DNA of 64,000 bases from Sinorhizobium garamanticum (GTDB taxonomy: Bacteria > Pseudomonadota > Alphaproteobacteria > Rhizobiales > Rhizobiaceae), in contig NZ_CP120373.1 of assembly GCF_029892065.1 (NCBI RefSeq), forward strand, positions 992,001-1,056,000, written 5' to 3'. The stretch's first letter is position 1, and every line of letters starts with the position of its first letter. Both the position numbers and the translations under genes were made by a program. The notes beneath the pieces are model-generated. The model worked only from the letters and a program-made list of their open reading frames with translations, did no database searches and was not told the DNA's origin. Positions 8,806 to 16,736 of the stretch are shown piece after piece.

Positions 8806-9306
8806 CTAAAGAAGATAGCGCTTCGATATCCTGTCCATGGGCCGGCCATCCTTCAGCGGCACCGCCTTCTCGACCTTGTAATCGACGAAGCCCATTTTCG
8901 CGTAGTAGGCCAGTCCGCCGGAGTTGTCGGCACGAATCGTGGCATTGATTGCCTTGAAGCCGGCGGCGCGCGCATGCGCCTTGGTGGCAGCGAAAAGCGC
9001 CGTTCCGGCACCGCGAACCTTCGCATAAGGGCGGGCAAAAGTTCCGATATCCACCCAACCGTCCGGAAGGCCGTCCCAGCGCTCCAATCCCTGAAAGGCG
9101 CCAGGCCGGCCATCGGCATCCTCGGCAACATAGCAACTGACGAAGCCCGGGCCGTTGAGAAAATGCGCGGCGAAGCTCTCGTCGGTAAACGGTGTTTCGT
9201 GGGCAGTGGTGCCGCCGATTCGGATGATCTCGTTCAGAAAGGCGCGAAGCGTCGGGACATCCTCGGCGCGCGCCTGCCGGACATGTACCGTCACGTTATC
9301 GACCAT
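8806..9306 (-). CDS. GNAT-family N-acetyltransferase
   Basis: 166 residues of the GNAT fold: VRQARAEDVPTLRAFLNEI at the start, the acetyl-CoA loop region KVRGAGTALFAATKAHARAAG near residues 95-115, and NATIRADNSGGLAYYAKMGF with the conserved Asn and Tyr/Phe near the end. Acceptor unknown. It lies between the ccdAB operon and the acetyltransferase operon and is transcribed in the same direction as the latter, about 30 bp away. Confidence 0.8.
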   Translation of the reverse strand: MVDNVTVHVRQARAEDVPTLRAFLNEIIRIGGTTAHETPFTDESFAAHFLNGPGFVSCYVAEDADGRPGAFQGLERWDGLPDGWVDIGTFARPYAKVRGAGTALFAATKAHARAAGFKAINATIRADNSGGLAYYAKMGFVDYKVEKAVPLKDGRPMDRISKRYLL

Positions 9307-9336
9307 GACAAAAGCCCCCGTTCTTTCCTTCGAGCG

Positions 9337-9888
9337 TCACTGACGAACCCGCGCCGGATTCCCGACCACGGTCGCACCCGGGGCAACGTCACGCGTCACT
9401 ACCGCGCCCGCGCCCACGATCGCGCCGTCGCCTATCGTTACGCCACCGAGAATGATTGCACCGCCGCCGATCCAGACGTTGTCGCCGATCGTCACCGGGC
9501 GGGCGATTTCCAGCCCCTCGCGGCGCAACGCCGGATCCTTGTGGTGTTCGGCGCAATAGATCTGTACGCCCGGTCCCAGCATCGTATCGCTGCCGATGAC
9601 GACGGGCGCGCTGTCGAGGATGGTGCAGCCGGCGTTCAGATAGACGCGGGCGCCGAGCGTAATGTTCATGCCGTAGGAACAATGGAACGGCGCTTCGACG
9701 AAGGCGTCGGCGGCAACATCGGCAAAGAGCGCCCTCAAGGCCGGGGACAGGCCGCCGCGCTCGTCCGGTGGCAGGGTGTTGTGCTGGTGAACCGCCTTGC
9801 GGGCGCGATCGCGCAATTGGTCGAGTTCCGGATCGAGGCAGCGATACCACGCGCCGGCCGCCATTTTTTCACGCTCGCTTCCCGTCAT
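9337..9888 (-). CDS. Sugar O-acetyltransferase, Maa/NodL/LacA hexapeptide family
   Basis: 183 residues. An N-terminal cap ([21 protein letters not shown]) is typical of maltose acetyltransferases. The rest is a left-handed beta helix of hexapeptide repeats ([48 protein letters not shown]) ending in VGNPARV. The catalytic histidine is probably that of CAEHHKDP. It acetylates sugars from acetyl-CoA; NodL, a relative, acts on Nod factors but this copy is not near nod genes. ATG overlaps the upstream GFA gene stop (ATGA), so translation is coupled. Confidence 0.88.
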   Translation of the reverse strand: MTGSEREKMAAGAWYRCLDPELDQLRDRARKAVHQHNTLPPDERGGLSPALRALFADVAADAFVEAPFHCSYGMNITLGARVYLNAGCTILDSAPVVIGSDTMLGPGVQIYCAEHHKDPALRREGLEIARPVTIGDNVWIGGGAIILGGVTIGDGAIVGAGAVVTRDVAPGATVVGNPARVRQ

Positions 9889-10376
9889 GGCCGCGCCTGT
9901 CCTCTCGCCTTGGCATGGGCGCGATCGCGCCGCTCCAGGCTCTCCTTCGGCCACAGCGCCTGCATGTCGTAATATTCCTCGAAAGCGTTGGCGCCCGCCG
10001 GCAAAGCCACCCAGTCGAGTTTCGAGCGTGTATAGATATGCACGTCCGGCGGAAAATCCGATGGGCGGTCGAGCGTTGCGACGCGAACAAAGGACAGCCA
10101 TTTGCGCCGGCCATAGTCGCTCCAGAGCGCCGACTGGCAGTCGGCGCAGCGATAGACGTCGTGCGGGCGGCCACTGTCGGTCGGCAGCGTGATCATCACG
10201 GGTTCGCCCTTGAGCAACTCGACGTTTTCCGCCTCGACGATGCCGTTCAGCACAAAGGCGCTGCCCGTCTGCCGCTGGCAATCGCTGCAGTGGCAGCAAT
10301 GGACGAACATCGGCCGCGCCTTCAGCCGATAACGGATGCGCCCGCAAAAGCAGCCGCCTTCGATCGCTTCGCTCAT
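9885..10376 (-). CDS. GFA-family zinc protein (glutathione-dependent formaldehyde-activating/CENP-V fold)
   Basis: 163 residues with the two cysteine clusters of the GFA/Mss4 fold: [10 protein letters not shown] then [16 protein letters not shown], and later [12 protein letters not shown]. These bind zinc; the family name comes from a glutathione-hydroxymethyl synthase, but most members have no known activity. GGGAGG precedes ATG 10376, better than the in-frame TTG at 10382. The gene overlaps its downstream partner by 4 nt, and a small open frame upstream also overlaps it by 4 nt, giving a possible three-gene operon. Confidence 0.85.
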   Translation of the reverse strand: MSEAIEGGCFCGRIRYRLKARPMFVHCCHCSDCQRQTGSAFVLNGIVEAENVELLKGEPVMITLPTDSGRPHDVYRCADCQSALWSDYGRRKWLSFVRVATLDRPSDFPPDVHIYTRSKLDWVALPAGANAFEEYYDMQALWPKESLERRDRAHAKARGQARP

Positions 10377-10570
10377 GACCAAACCTCCCCATCACGAGAT
10401 CGTATTGCCGCACGGCGGGTGAGCCAAAAACCCACCGGCGCGCTCCCGTCAGGCTCATTCTGTGGGCTAGATTGACCACGGCCGCCGCCACCGTTCAAGA
10501 GGCGATCGGCAGCCTTGACTTCGCCGGCGAACTTTCCGACCTTTGGGTCATGCCGACGCTTGCGATCCAT
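10373..10570 (-). CDS. Small basic hypothetical protein
   Basis: I do not recognise this 65-residue frame. It begins [20 protein letters not shown], is strongly basic at the start and has a Gly-rich stretch (NGGGGRGQ). Its stop overlaps the GFA start by 4 nt (ATGA), the same arrangement as between GFA and the acetyltransferase, which argues for a real translated gene. The ribosome site is weak (ACGGAA just before ATG). It may equally be an unused frame in the leader of the operon. Confidence 0.4.
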   Translation of the reverse strand: MDRKRRHDPKVGKFAGEVKAADRLLNGGGGRGQSSPQNEPDGSAPVGFWLTRRAAIRSRDGEVWS

Positions 10571-10757
10571 TTCCGTTGTTCTTTCCGGGTCTGCCCTATC
10601 GCAGGAAACTGACCCCGGCCCGGATGCGTGCGCTCTCCGGGGAAGGGGAGCCTTTCGCATCGAGACCGTCTGCGGCCATTCCACAGACTTGAGTGCGGCG
10701 AGCGCAAGAACATTTCACAAAAACAGCCGCGATCATGGCGCCTTTAAGGGAGCGACC

Positions 10758-11177
10758 ATGCGCCCAAGCACGGATCTCATCATGGCGGACAAAGCAACCC
10801 GCACGAAACTTCCACCAATCATCATCAATGCCGAGGACCATGCGCGCCTCACCGCACTGGCCTTGTCGGCTCTCGACCGCATGCCCGAGGTCGCCGAAGC
10901 GCTGCTTTCGGAACTCGAACGGGCACGCGTCGTCGCGCGCGATTTGCCGAAAGACAGCGTGCAGATGGGCTCGACCGTCGCCTTCGATGCCGACAATGGC
11001 TTTGCCAGGGAAGTTACGCTGGTCTATCCCGGCGAGGCGGATATCGAAGCGGGCAGAATTTCGGTGTTGACGCCGATCGGCGCGGCGCTGATCGGCCTTT
11101 CCGTCGGACAGTCGATCGACTGGCTCGACCGGGCGGGAAAAACGCATCGCATGACGATCCGCAGCGTTGCCCGATAA
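10758..11177 (+). CDS. rnk: Nucleoside diphosphate kinase regulator (Rnk), GreA/GreB C-terminal fold
   Basis: 139 residues. After a short lead comes PPIIINAEDHARL, a brief helical arm (VAEALLSELERARVV) and the GreA/B-type FKBP domain with DSVQMGSTVAFD, REVTLVYPGEADIE and ISVLTPIGAALIGLSVGQSIDW. Rnk-type proteins bind RNA polymerase through the secondary channel but lack the long coiled coil with its acidic tip; they influence nucleotide pools. AAGGGAG precedes ATG 10758. The 187 bp to the left hold no obvious gene on this strand. It converges on the DoxX gene. Confidence 0.88.
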   Translation: MRPSTDLIMADKATRTKLPPIIINAEDHARLTALALSALDRMPEVAEALLSELERARVVARDLPKDSVQMGSTVAFDADNGFAREVTLVYPGEADIEAGRISVLTPIGAALIGLSVGQSIDWLDRAGKTHRMTIRSVAR

Positions 11178-11234
11178 TGTTGATCGTGAGGAGGAGAGAC
11201 GCGGCCGGCGAGCGGTCGCGTCAAAAGCAAGGGA

Positions 11235-11690
11235 TCAGAACTGTTTGCCGAGCTTGGCGTCGACCGACTGGCTGTTGGCGCCGCGGACGGCAAAGAAGAA
11301 GGTGATTGCAGCCCAAAGGATCGATTTCTCGGCGCCGCCGAGCCCCTGGCCCTGCACGAAGCCATGGAAATAGACGGTGACCAGCAGCACGATGGTGGCC
11401 GCGAAGGCGGCGGGGCGGGTCAGAAAGCCGATGGCGATGAAGAGACCGCCGAAGAATTCGGTCGCAGAGAGCAGCGGCGACCAGAAGACGCCGGGATAGA
11501 AACCCAGGCCTTCCACCATGCCAACGGCACCGAAGGGATCGAGGATCTTGCCGTAGCCGTGGGTGACGAGCAGCGCACCGGCAAGGACGCGTAGCAGCGT
11601 TTCGGCGAAGGTGTCGAGCGGCAGGTAGATCTTTTCGAGTACCGGCAGGATCGCGCGCGGGCGGCCGGTCGTAGCGGTGGTGTCGGTCAT
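11235..11690 (-). CDS. DoxX-family membrane protein
   Basis: 151 residues with four membrane segments: RVLAGALLVTHGYGKI at the first, then WSPLLSATEFFGGLFIAIGF, AFAATIVLLVTVYFHGF and ILWAAITFFFAVRG. The glycine/histidine pattern of the first segment is typical of DoxX/DoxD. The family is linked to quinone or thiosulfate redox but mostly uncharacterised. AGAGGA precedes ATG 11690, so the longer open frame is not used. It is divergent from the selenoprotein-like gene and may share regulatory DNA with it. Confidence 0.85.
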   Translation of the reverse strand: MTDTTATTGRPRAILPVLEKIYLPLDTFAETLLRVLAGALLVTHGYGKILDPFGAVGMVEGLGFYPGVFWSPLLSATEFFGGLFIAIGFLTRPAAFAATIVLLVTVYFHGFVQGQGLGGAEKSILWAAITFFFAVRGANSQSVDAKLGKQF

Positions 11691-11877
11691 GAAGTCCTCT
11701 GGAATCGGTTGCATTGCAGCAATTCTCTTGCCGGGCGCCGTTCGCAATTCAAGGCTCCCTCCAATAAAAACATGACTATAAAAGTTGACATGTGCGTGAT
11801 GTGGGCGTGAAAGGCCGGTTGTTGCGACCCCGACGCGCCGATATGTTTTGAATCCAATGCAAAACAGGAAACATGAG

Positions 11878-12159
11878 ATGAGTGAAAAGCCGCGCGTCAC
11901 GATCCTTTACTGCACCCAGTGCAATTGGCTGCTGCGCGCCGGCTGGATGGCGCAAGAGCTGCTGTCGACCTTTGGCGATACGCTCGGCGAAGTCGCGCTG
12001 GTCCCCGGCACCGGCGGCAATTTCGAGATCCGCGTCGATGGCGAGCTCGTCTGGGAGCGCAAGCGCGATGGCGGCTTCCCCGGGCCGAAGGAGTTGAAGC
12101 AGCGGATCCGCGACGTAATCGAGCCGGAGCGCGATCTCGGCCATGTCGACAGGAGTTGA
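11878..12159 (+). CDS. SelT/SelW/SelH (Rdx) family thioredoxin-like protein
   Basis: About 93 residues. The redox motif C-T-Q-C lies at the end of the first strand (ILYCTQCNW), replacing the CxxU of animal selenoproteins. GTGGNFEIRVDGELVWERK and GGFPGPKELKQRIRD match the Rdx family. The role is probably thiol redox. AGGAAA before ATG 11878 decides the start. The following membrane gene begins inside its stop codon, which suggests a two-gene operon. Confidence 0.88.
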   Translation: MSEKPRVTILYCTQCNWLLRAGWMAQELLSTFGDTLGEVALVPGTGGNFEIRVDGELVWERKRDGGFPGPKELKQRIRDVIEPERDLGHVDRS

Positions 12160-12587
12160 GCCTGGACTTCGGTATACTCTCCGGCGTCTTTGCCGCGGCC
12201 TTCCTGTCGGCGACCTTGCTCTTCGGCCTTTCGGAGGCGGCAATCGTCGCAGCAGCGCTTGCTGGCGAGACCAGCCGCACCGACCTCTTCCTGGCGGCGA
12301 CCGCGGGCAATGTCCTCGGCGCCGTTATCAATTTCGCGCTCGGACGTTTCCTCATCCGATTTGAGGGCCGCCGCTGGTTTCCGGTTTCGCCACCGGCGCG
12401 ACGGAAGGCCGAAGCGCTGTTTCAGCGCTATGGCCGGCCCGTGCTGCTCTTTTCCTGGCTGCCGGTCGTTGGCGATCCGCTGACGCTCGTCGCCGGGCTG
12501 CTGAGGACGCCGCTCACGCCCTTTCTGATCTTCGTGACGCTCGGCAAGGCAGCGCGCTATGCCGTCGTCCTGTGGCTGACACCGTGA
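12156..12587 (+). CDS. DedA/YqaA-like (SNARE-associated) membrane protein
   Basis: About 143 residues with four hydrophobic segments. The N-terminal half has LSGVFAAAFLSATLLFGLSEAAI and GNVLGAVINFALGRFL, and the second half RYGRPVLLFSWLPVVGDPLTLVAGLLR, which is the conserved Arg and GDP region of DedA/YqaA proteins. The probable start is TTG 12156, overlapping the stop of the upstream gene; AGGAG directly abuts it, so the exact start is uncertain. The family acts in membrane homeostasis and lipid scrambling. Confidence 0.75.
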   Translation: MSLDFGILSGVFAAAFLSATLLFGLSEAAIVAAALAGETSRTDLFLAATAGNVLGAVINFALGRFLIRFEGRRWFPVSPPARRKAEALFQRYGRPVLLFSWLPVVGDPLTLVAGLLRTPLTPFLIFVTLGKAARYAVVLWLTP

Positions 12588-12590
12588 ACG

Positions 12591-13217
12591 TCAGCTGTGC
12601 GCGAAAATATCCGTTTCTTCCCAGCCGAGCAGATCGAGCTTGGCACGCGTCGGCAGGAAGGCGAAGCAGGCCTCGGCATGCTCCATGCGGCCATCGCGCA
12701 GGAGGCGTTCCGTCAACTTGTCGCGCAGCGCATGCAGGTGAAGCACGTCGGAGGCGGCATATTCCAGCTGTGCCGGAGAGAGGATGTCGGCCGCCCAATC
12801 CGACGACTGCTGCTGCTTGGAAATATCGATGTCGAGCAATTCCTTGAGATTATCCTTGAGCCCGTGCCGGTCGGTATAGGTGCGCGTCAGCCTTGAGGCG
12901 ATCTTGGTGCAGAACACGGGCATCGCCGTGACCCCGAAGGTGTGGAAGAGCACGGCGATATCGAAGCGGCCGAAGTGGAAGATCTTCTGGCGCGCCGGAT
13001 CGGCGAGCATCGCAACGAGGTTCGGCGCTTCTCTCTGCCCGGCGGCGATGCGGATCACGTCGGCGGTGCCGTCACCCGGTGAAAGCTGCACCACGCACAA
13101 CCGGTCGCGGCGGGGGATGAGGCCGAGCGTTTCCGTGTCGATGGCGATGGCGCCCGTGTAGCGGGCCGCATCGGCCGCGGAAATATCGCCTTCGTGGAAT
13201 CGTATTGTATTCGCCAT
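12591..13217 (-). CDS. RNase D-like 3'-5' exonuclease (DEDDy family)
   Basis: 208 residues, only the exonuclease domain without HRDC. Motif Exo I is AIDTETLGL, Exo II includes IFHFGRFDIAVL, and Exo III is EYAASDVLHLHALRDKL with Tyr, the DEDDy signature. Such short proteins trim RNA 3' ends. ATG 13217 is used because GGGGATT precedes it; an in-frame start six codons upstream is less likely. It converges with the DedA-like gene three bases apart. Confidence 0.87.
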   Translation of the reverse strand: MANTIRFHEGDISAADAARYTGAIAIDTETLGLIPRRDRLCVVQLSPGDGTADVIRIAAGQREAPNLVAMLADPARQKIFHFGRFDIAVLFHTFGVTAMPVFCTKIASRLTRTYTDRHGLKDNLKELLDIDISKQQQSSDWAADILSPAQLEYAASDVLHLHALRDKLTERLLRDGRMEHAEACFAFLPTRAKLDLLGWEETDIFAHS

Positions 13218-13343
13218 CGAAAATCCCCAGATCAACTAGCCAAGTGAATTGGAACACAGTTGGCCTATATCGCAAGTTTGCCGGAGGCAATACCGTACGT
13301 TCTCCAGTCCGGTCTTGCCGATCCCCTGAGAAAGCCCGAGAGC

Positions 13344-13670
13344 ATGATTTCGCTTCGATCCGTCCTGGTGCCTGCCTCCACCGCCATGCTTCTGGGAATC
13401 TCGACAGGCGCTGCACTCGCGACAGAAAGCGCGCCGCAGTTCGCTCAAGCCTACTATGACCTTCCGGGCGTCCGCGCCGAGGATCCGCTGCAGGATCCGC
13501 CGAGGGTGGCTTGCGAGCAGGTCTTCGTCGACCGCTGGGCGCCATTCGAGTCCTCGCGCGGGCCGGGCTACGATACGGTCTACAAGTGCCGCGAGGGCGA
13601 CGGCCCGGTCTTTCGGGGAAGTCGATTGCCGCCCTCGCTCGAGCGGCAGAAGCGCGGACTGAACTATTAG
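13344..13670 (+). CDS. Small secreted hypothetical protein
   Basis: 108 residues starting MISLRSVLVPASTAML with a hydrophobic core and a likely cleavage after ALA (before TESAPQ). The mature part is acidic, with two cysteines (VACEQVF and VYKCREG) that could form a disulfide, ending LKR-like RQKRGLNY. I know no function. The frame is open upstream, but the signal peptide supports ATG 13344. Confidence 0.6.
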   Translation: MISLRSVLVPASTAMLLGISTGAALATESAPQFAQAYYDLPGVRAEDPLQDPPRVACEQVFVDRWAPFESSRGPGYDTVYKCREGDGPVFRGSRLPPSLERQKRGLNY

Positions 13671-13756
13671 TCCGCTGCATCTTGTTTCGGTGTGGGCAAC
13701 CGATCATCGCCGGTTCGCCCGATGACGCAAGTAAGCTCATGTGATGTCGGATTTTA

Positions 13757-13772
13757 GTAAGCAATTGCTTAC
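13757..13772. promoter_or_regulatory. Perfect 16-bp palindrome upstream of the adenylate cyclase gene
   Basis: GTAAGCAATTGCTTAC reads the same on both strands. It lies in the 187-bp gap before the cyclase, 85 bp from its start. It is the right size for a dimeric repressor or activator site. No regulator can be named from sequence. Confidence 0.5.
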
Positions 13773-13857
13773 CTTTCACGGAGCGAACCGAGTCAGTATT
13801 TGGTCTCGTCAGCTCCTGCGGATCATCAGTTAACAAGTTCTATGCAATCGCCGTGCA

Positions 13858-15867
13858 ATGCTGCAAAGATTGACGGCGAACTTACAGACGGGACTAAAAC
13901 GCATGCGCGGCTCCGGCGAGAACAAGCATCCCCCGATCTGGACGCACTCTCTCCGATCCCTGTTTGCCCTCGTGATGGTTGCAATGCTCATCGTGGTATC
14001 CGCCACGCTGGTCGGCCTTGATTACCACCGGTCGCGCAATGCCGCGATCGAAGATGCCGAAGCCAGCATGCGCGGCTTTGTCGGTCGTCTCGTCGACCGG
14101 CTCGGGGTCCTTTCCGGCGATACATCGGCGTTGGTCGGCCTTGTGGCATCGGTGGCCAATTCCTTCCTCGTGCCTCCGCCGGAGCGCCTGAACGACAAGA
14201 TCGCGATTCTGCGCGAAGGCATCATGCGGTCTCCGCATATCGATGGGATCTATGTCGGCTATCCAGATGGCACGTTCTTCCAAGTCGTCGATCTGGCAAT
14301 GCCGGCGTGGCGCATGGCGCTCGACGCGCCGCGCGGCGCGATGCTTGCCGTGCGCTCGATAGAAAAAGACGCCGAAGGAAAGCCGGTCAACCGCGTCCTG
14401 TTCCTCGATGCAGACGGCACGCAGTTTGCCGAACGCCGATCGACGCCCACTGGCTTCGATCCGCAAACCCGCCCCTGGTATCAGGCCGCTGTCGAAGGGA
14501 AGGCTCCGGTATCGACCGGGCCTTACGAAATGGCCACGACCGGCAAGCTGGGGATGACGATATCGCAAGCCCATCACGGAAACGGAAAGATCGTCATCGG
14601 CGCAGACGTCGTTCTCGACACGATCACCGACTTCCTCTCGCGCGAGCGGCTCACAGACGGTTCCGTTTCATTCATTCTCGATGCGGTCGGGCGGCCGATC
14701 ATCCACTCCGATCCCGCCATGATGCGGCGCATCATGGCGGCAAAACAGAAGTATGACCCGGTCGCTGCACCGCAAAACGATCCCCTCATCGAAAGCATCC
14801 GGCTCAACCCGCCTCCCGCGGGCAAGGCAAGCTTCGTCGATGTCGGTGATCGCACCTATCTTGTCGTGGTAACGCCGCTGGCGTCGGCCTTGCTGCTTTC
14901 CGGGCACCGGGTCGTCGTCGCCGCCCCCCTTGACGAACTGATGGCGACCGCCAACACCGCCCTGCTCCAGGGCCTCGCAATTTCGGGTGCGGTCGTGGTG
15001 CTTGCTGTCCTCAGCGCTCTCGTTCTCGCCCATCTGATCACGAAGTCTCTGCACCAGCTGACCGCCAGCGCCAACCGGCTGCAGGATCTGGATTTCACCA
15101 CGCCGATCGATGTGCCGTCGCACGTCACGGAAATCTCGACGCTCAACGGCGCCATGAACAAGGCGCGCGACGCGATCTTCACCTTCGCGCTTTACGTGCC
15201 CAAGGAACTGGTGCGCCGAGGCATCGAATCCGGACAGTTCAGCGGCCGCGCCGCCTGGCGTCAGGAAGTGACGGCGCTTTTCACCGATATCTACGATTTC
15301 ACCACGATCAGCGAGCGCCACGCGCCGGAGGAAGTGGTGGCGATGCTTTCGGAATATTTCGATGTTTTCAGCGAAACGGTCCACGCCCACAACGGCACCA
15401 TCATCCAGTTCCACGGCGACTCCGTCTTCGCGATGTGGAACGCGCCAGTCGCCGACGAACGGCACGCCGAAGATGCCTGTCGCTGCGCGCTTGCCGTCAA
15501 GGAGAGGCTGCAGGCGTTCAACGAAAAGCAGAAGGCAAAGGGCCTTCCGGAATTCCGCACCCGCTTCGGTATTCATACCGGCACGGCCGTCGTTGGCAGC
15601 GTCGGCGCCAAGGAGCGGCTGCAATATACGGCGATGGGCGACACGGTGAATGTGGCCTCGCGGCTTGAAGGCATGAACAAGAATTACGGCACGACGATCA
15701 TGGCGAGCGGCGCTGTGGTTTCCCAATGCAAGGACGTCATCACATTCCGTCCGCTCGGCTCGGCCCAGGCCAAAGGGCGGGCGACGGCGCTCGATGTCTA
15801 TGAGGTCCTCGCGGCGAGCCCGGTCGAGCTGAAAATGGACGAAGCGCAAACCGGAACGGCGGCATAG
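13858..15867 (+). CDS. Class III adenylate/guanylate cyclase with periplasmic sensor domain and HAMP
   Basis: 669 residues. A first membrane segment lies at about 33-53, then a roughly 300-residue periplasmic Cache-like domain (IDGIYVGYPDGTFF, TRPWYQAAVEG). A second segment follows near 370-400 with a HAMP linker, then the catalytic domain from about 470. Metal ligands are Asp477 (LFTDIYDF) and Asp521 (FHGDSVF); Asn598 and Arg602 (VNVASR) stabilise the transition state. It would convert ATP (or GTP) to the cyclic form after an external signal. Start 13858 is uncertain; ATG 13903 also fits. A perfect palindrome lies upstream and a strong terminator downstream. Confidence 0.92.
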   Translation: MLQRLTANLQTGLKRMRGSGENKHPPIWTHSLRSLFALVMVAMLIVVSATLVGLDYHRSRNAAIEDAEASMRGFVGRLVDRLGVLSGDTSALVGLVASVANSFLVPPPERLNDKIAILREGIMRSPHIDGIYVGYPDGTFFQVVDLAMPAWRMALDAPRGAMLAVRSIEKDAEGKPVNRVLFLDADGTQFAERRSTPTGFDPQTRPWYQAAVEGKAPVSTGPYEMATTGKLGMTISQAHHGNGKIVIGADVVLDTITDFLSRERLTDGSVSFILDAVGRPIIHSDPAMMRRIMAAKQKYDPVAAPQNDPLIESIRLNPPPAGKASFVDVGDRTYLVVVTPLASALLLSGHRVVVAAPLDELMATANTALLQGLAISGAVVVLAVLSALVLAHLITKSLHQLTASANRLQDLDFTTPIDVPSHVTEISTLNGAMNKARDAIFTFALYVPKELVRRGIESGQFSGRAAWRQEVTALFTDIYDFTTISERHAPEEVVAMLSEYFDVFSETVHAHNGTIIQFHGDSVFAMWNAPVADERHAEDACRCALAVKERLQAFNEKQKAKGLPEFRTRFGIHTGTAVVGSVGAKERLQYTAMGDTVNVASRLEGMNKNYGTTIMASGAVVSQCKDVITFRPLGSAQAKGRATALDVYEVLAASPVELKMDEAQTGTAA

Positions 15868-15899
15868 GTGTCGGCGGCAAGGCCCGCTCTCCAGACAAC

Positions 15900-15930
15900 A
15901 AAAAAGCCCGGCTGGCCGGGCTCTTTTTTG
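15900..15930 (+). terminator. Rho-independent terminator of the cyclase gene
   Basis: AAAAAGCCCGGCTGGCCGGGCTCTTTTTTG has a GC-rich stem AGCCCGGC/GCCGGGCT and a T6 run, with an A-run on the other side, so it may also work in reverse. It ends the cyclase transcript just before the left island junction. Confidence 0.9.
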
Positions 15931-15968
15931 CGTTTCACGACCGCGCGAGGCAGTCTGAAATCGGAATT

Positions 15969-15985
15969 TGGTGCCCAGAAGAGGA
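15969..15985 (+). repeat. Left attachment site of the island (attL core)
   Basis: TGGTGCCCAGAAGAGGA, identical to 28970-28986, which is the 3' end of tRNA-Leu including its encoded CCA. It is outside any gene, which is what a duplicated tRNA fragment left by site-specific integration looks like. Confidence 0.9.
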
Positions 15986-16026
15986 AGGCGGCAGCCGCCC
16001 CCAAATGCAAGGTACCTGACTTACTG

Positions 16027-16110
16027 CAACGAAATCAACAGGTTAGGCCAGAGGCCTCTCCAGCCTCATTGCGGTGAATGTACCAAATCAGGAGAGAAAG
16101 TGTACCAAAA
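16027..16110. promoter_or_regulatory. Putative integrase binding sites at the left island end
   Basis: CAACGAAATCAACA (16027-16040) and AGGCCTCTCC (16052-16061) are found, reversed, at the right end. Two direct TGTACCAAA copies follow at 16079 and 16101, 22 bp apart. The arrangement mirrors the right end and suits arm-type sites of a tyrosine integrase. Confidence 0.5.
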
Positions 16111-16113
16111 CTT

Positions 16114-16317
16114 TTAGCTCCCTGCGCCTTCCGGGTCAACCAACGGGCCCTTGGTCCTCACGCGACCTGTCTTGCGGTCGGTCCAGTCAGACGTCGTGAT
16201 GCCAGCACCACTGAAATCTCTGAACGTCTGGTATCGCCAACGCATTCCGAGGTTGATCCCGAGGTACAGGCTGCGGCGTCGGACTTCGAGTTCGAAGCTG
16301 CCAATCTTGATGAGCAT
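16114..16317 (-). CDS. Small hypothetical island protein
   Basis: 67 residues with a strong AAGGAGAA ribosome site eight bases before ATG 16317. It begins MLIKIGSFELEVRRRSLYLG and is basic, with aromatic residues and no membrane segment or known motif. I do not recognise it. The opposite strand also has an open frame here, but it has no comparable ribosome site. The gene points to the left island junction. Confidence 0.6.
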   Translation of the reverse strand: MLIKIGSFELEVRRRSLYLGINLGMRWRYQTFRDFSGAGITTSDWTDRKTGRVRTKGPLVDPEGAGS

Positions 16318-16736
16318 GGTGCGTTTCTCCTTCGCAAATCACTTGGAGTTGATCCCCGTTCCGCATCTATGAAGGCGGCGATCCTCCGTCAACGGAGAAT
16401 TTTCAAGAAAATCAAGGAGATGATTGCGGCTCCGCAATTGTTCCACTGACGCAAATGTTTGCAGCATCGGCATGACCCACAGCAACCCCCGCGACTTCAG
16501 ACTGTAGACGGCCAAGAAATAATCCCGGCAGTGGGATAGTTGCGTGAGAGGAGACGTTCAGGAGGTCAAAGAAATCTTCCGTTGCCGTCGACTTACCCAC
16601 AGCGCGGACATGTACGTGACCCGCTTGTCGTCATCCTCGAACAATCAGTTGTAGACGCTCATGCCCACTACCGTAGACCGCTCCCTCAGTTGCCTCTAAG
16701 TTGCATCGTGCAGTGCCTGTAAAAGAGCGACCGACT
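16318..16736. other. Non-coding stretch of the island
   Basis: No convincing gene. It holds two small hairpins: CTCCGT-ca-ACGGAG (16384-16397) and ATTGCGG-ct-CCGCAAT (16423-16438). These could be regulatory sites for the small gene to the left, or remains of a lost gene. Confidence 0.5.

Noticed and set aside
9889..10491. N-terminal extension of the sugar acetyltransferase
   Set aside because: The extension is out-of-frame reading of the GFA gene; the true start overlaps the GFA stop and gives the normal family length.
16078..16449. 123-residue plus-strand frame at the left island end
   Set aside because: No ribosome site; the overlapping minus-strand gene has a strong one.
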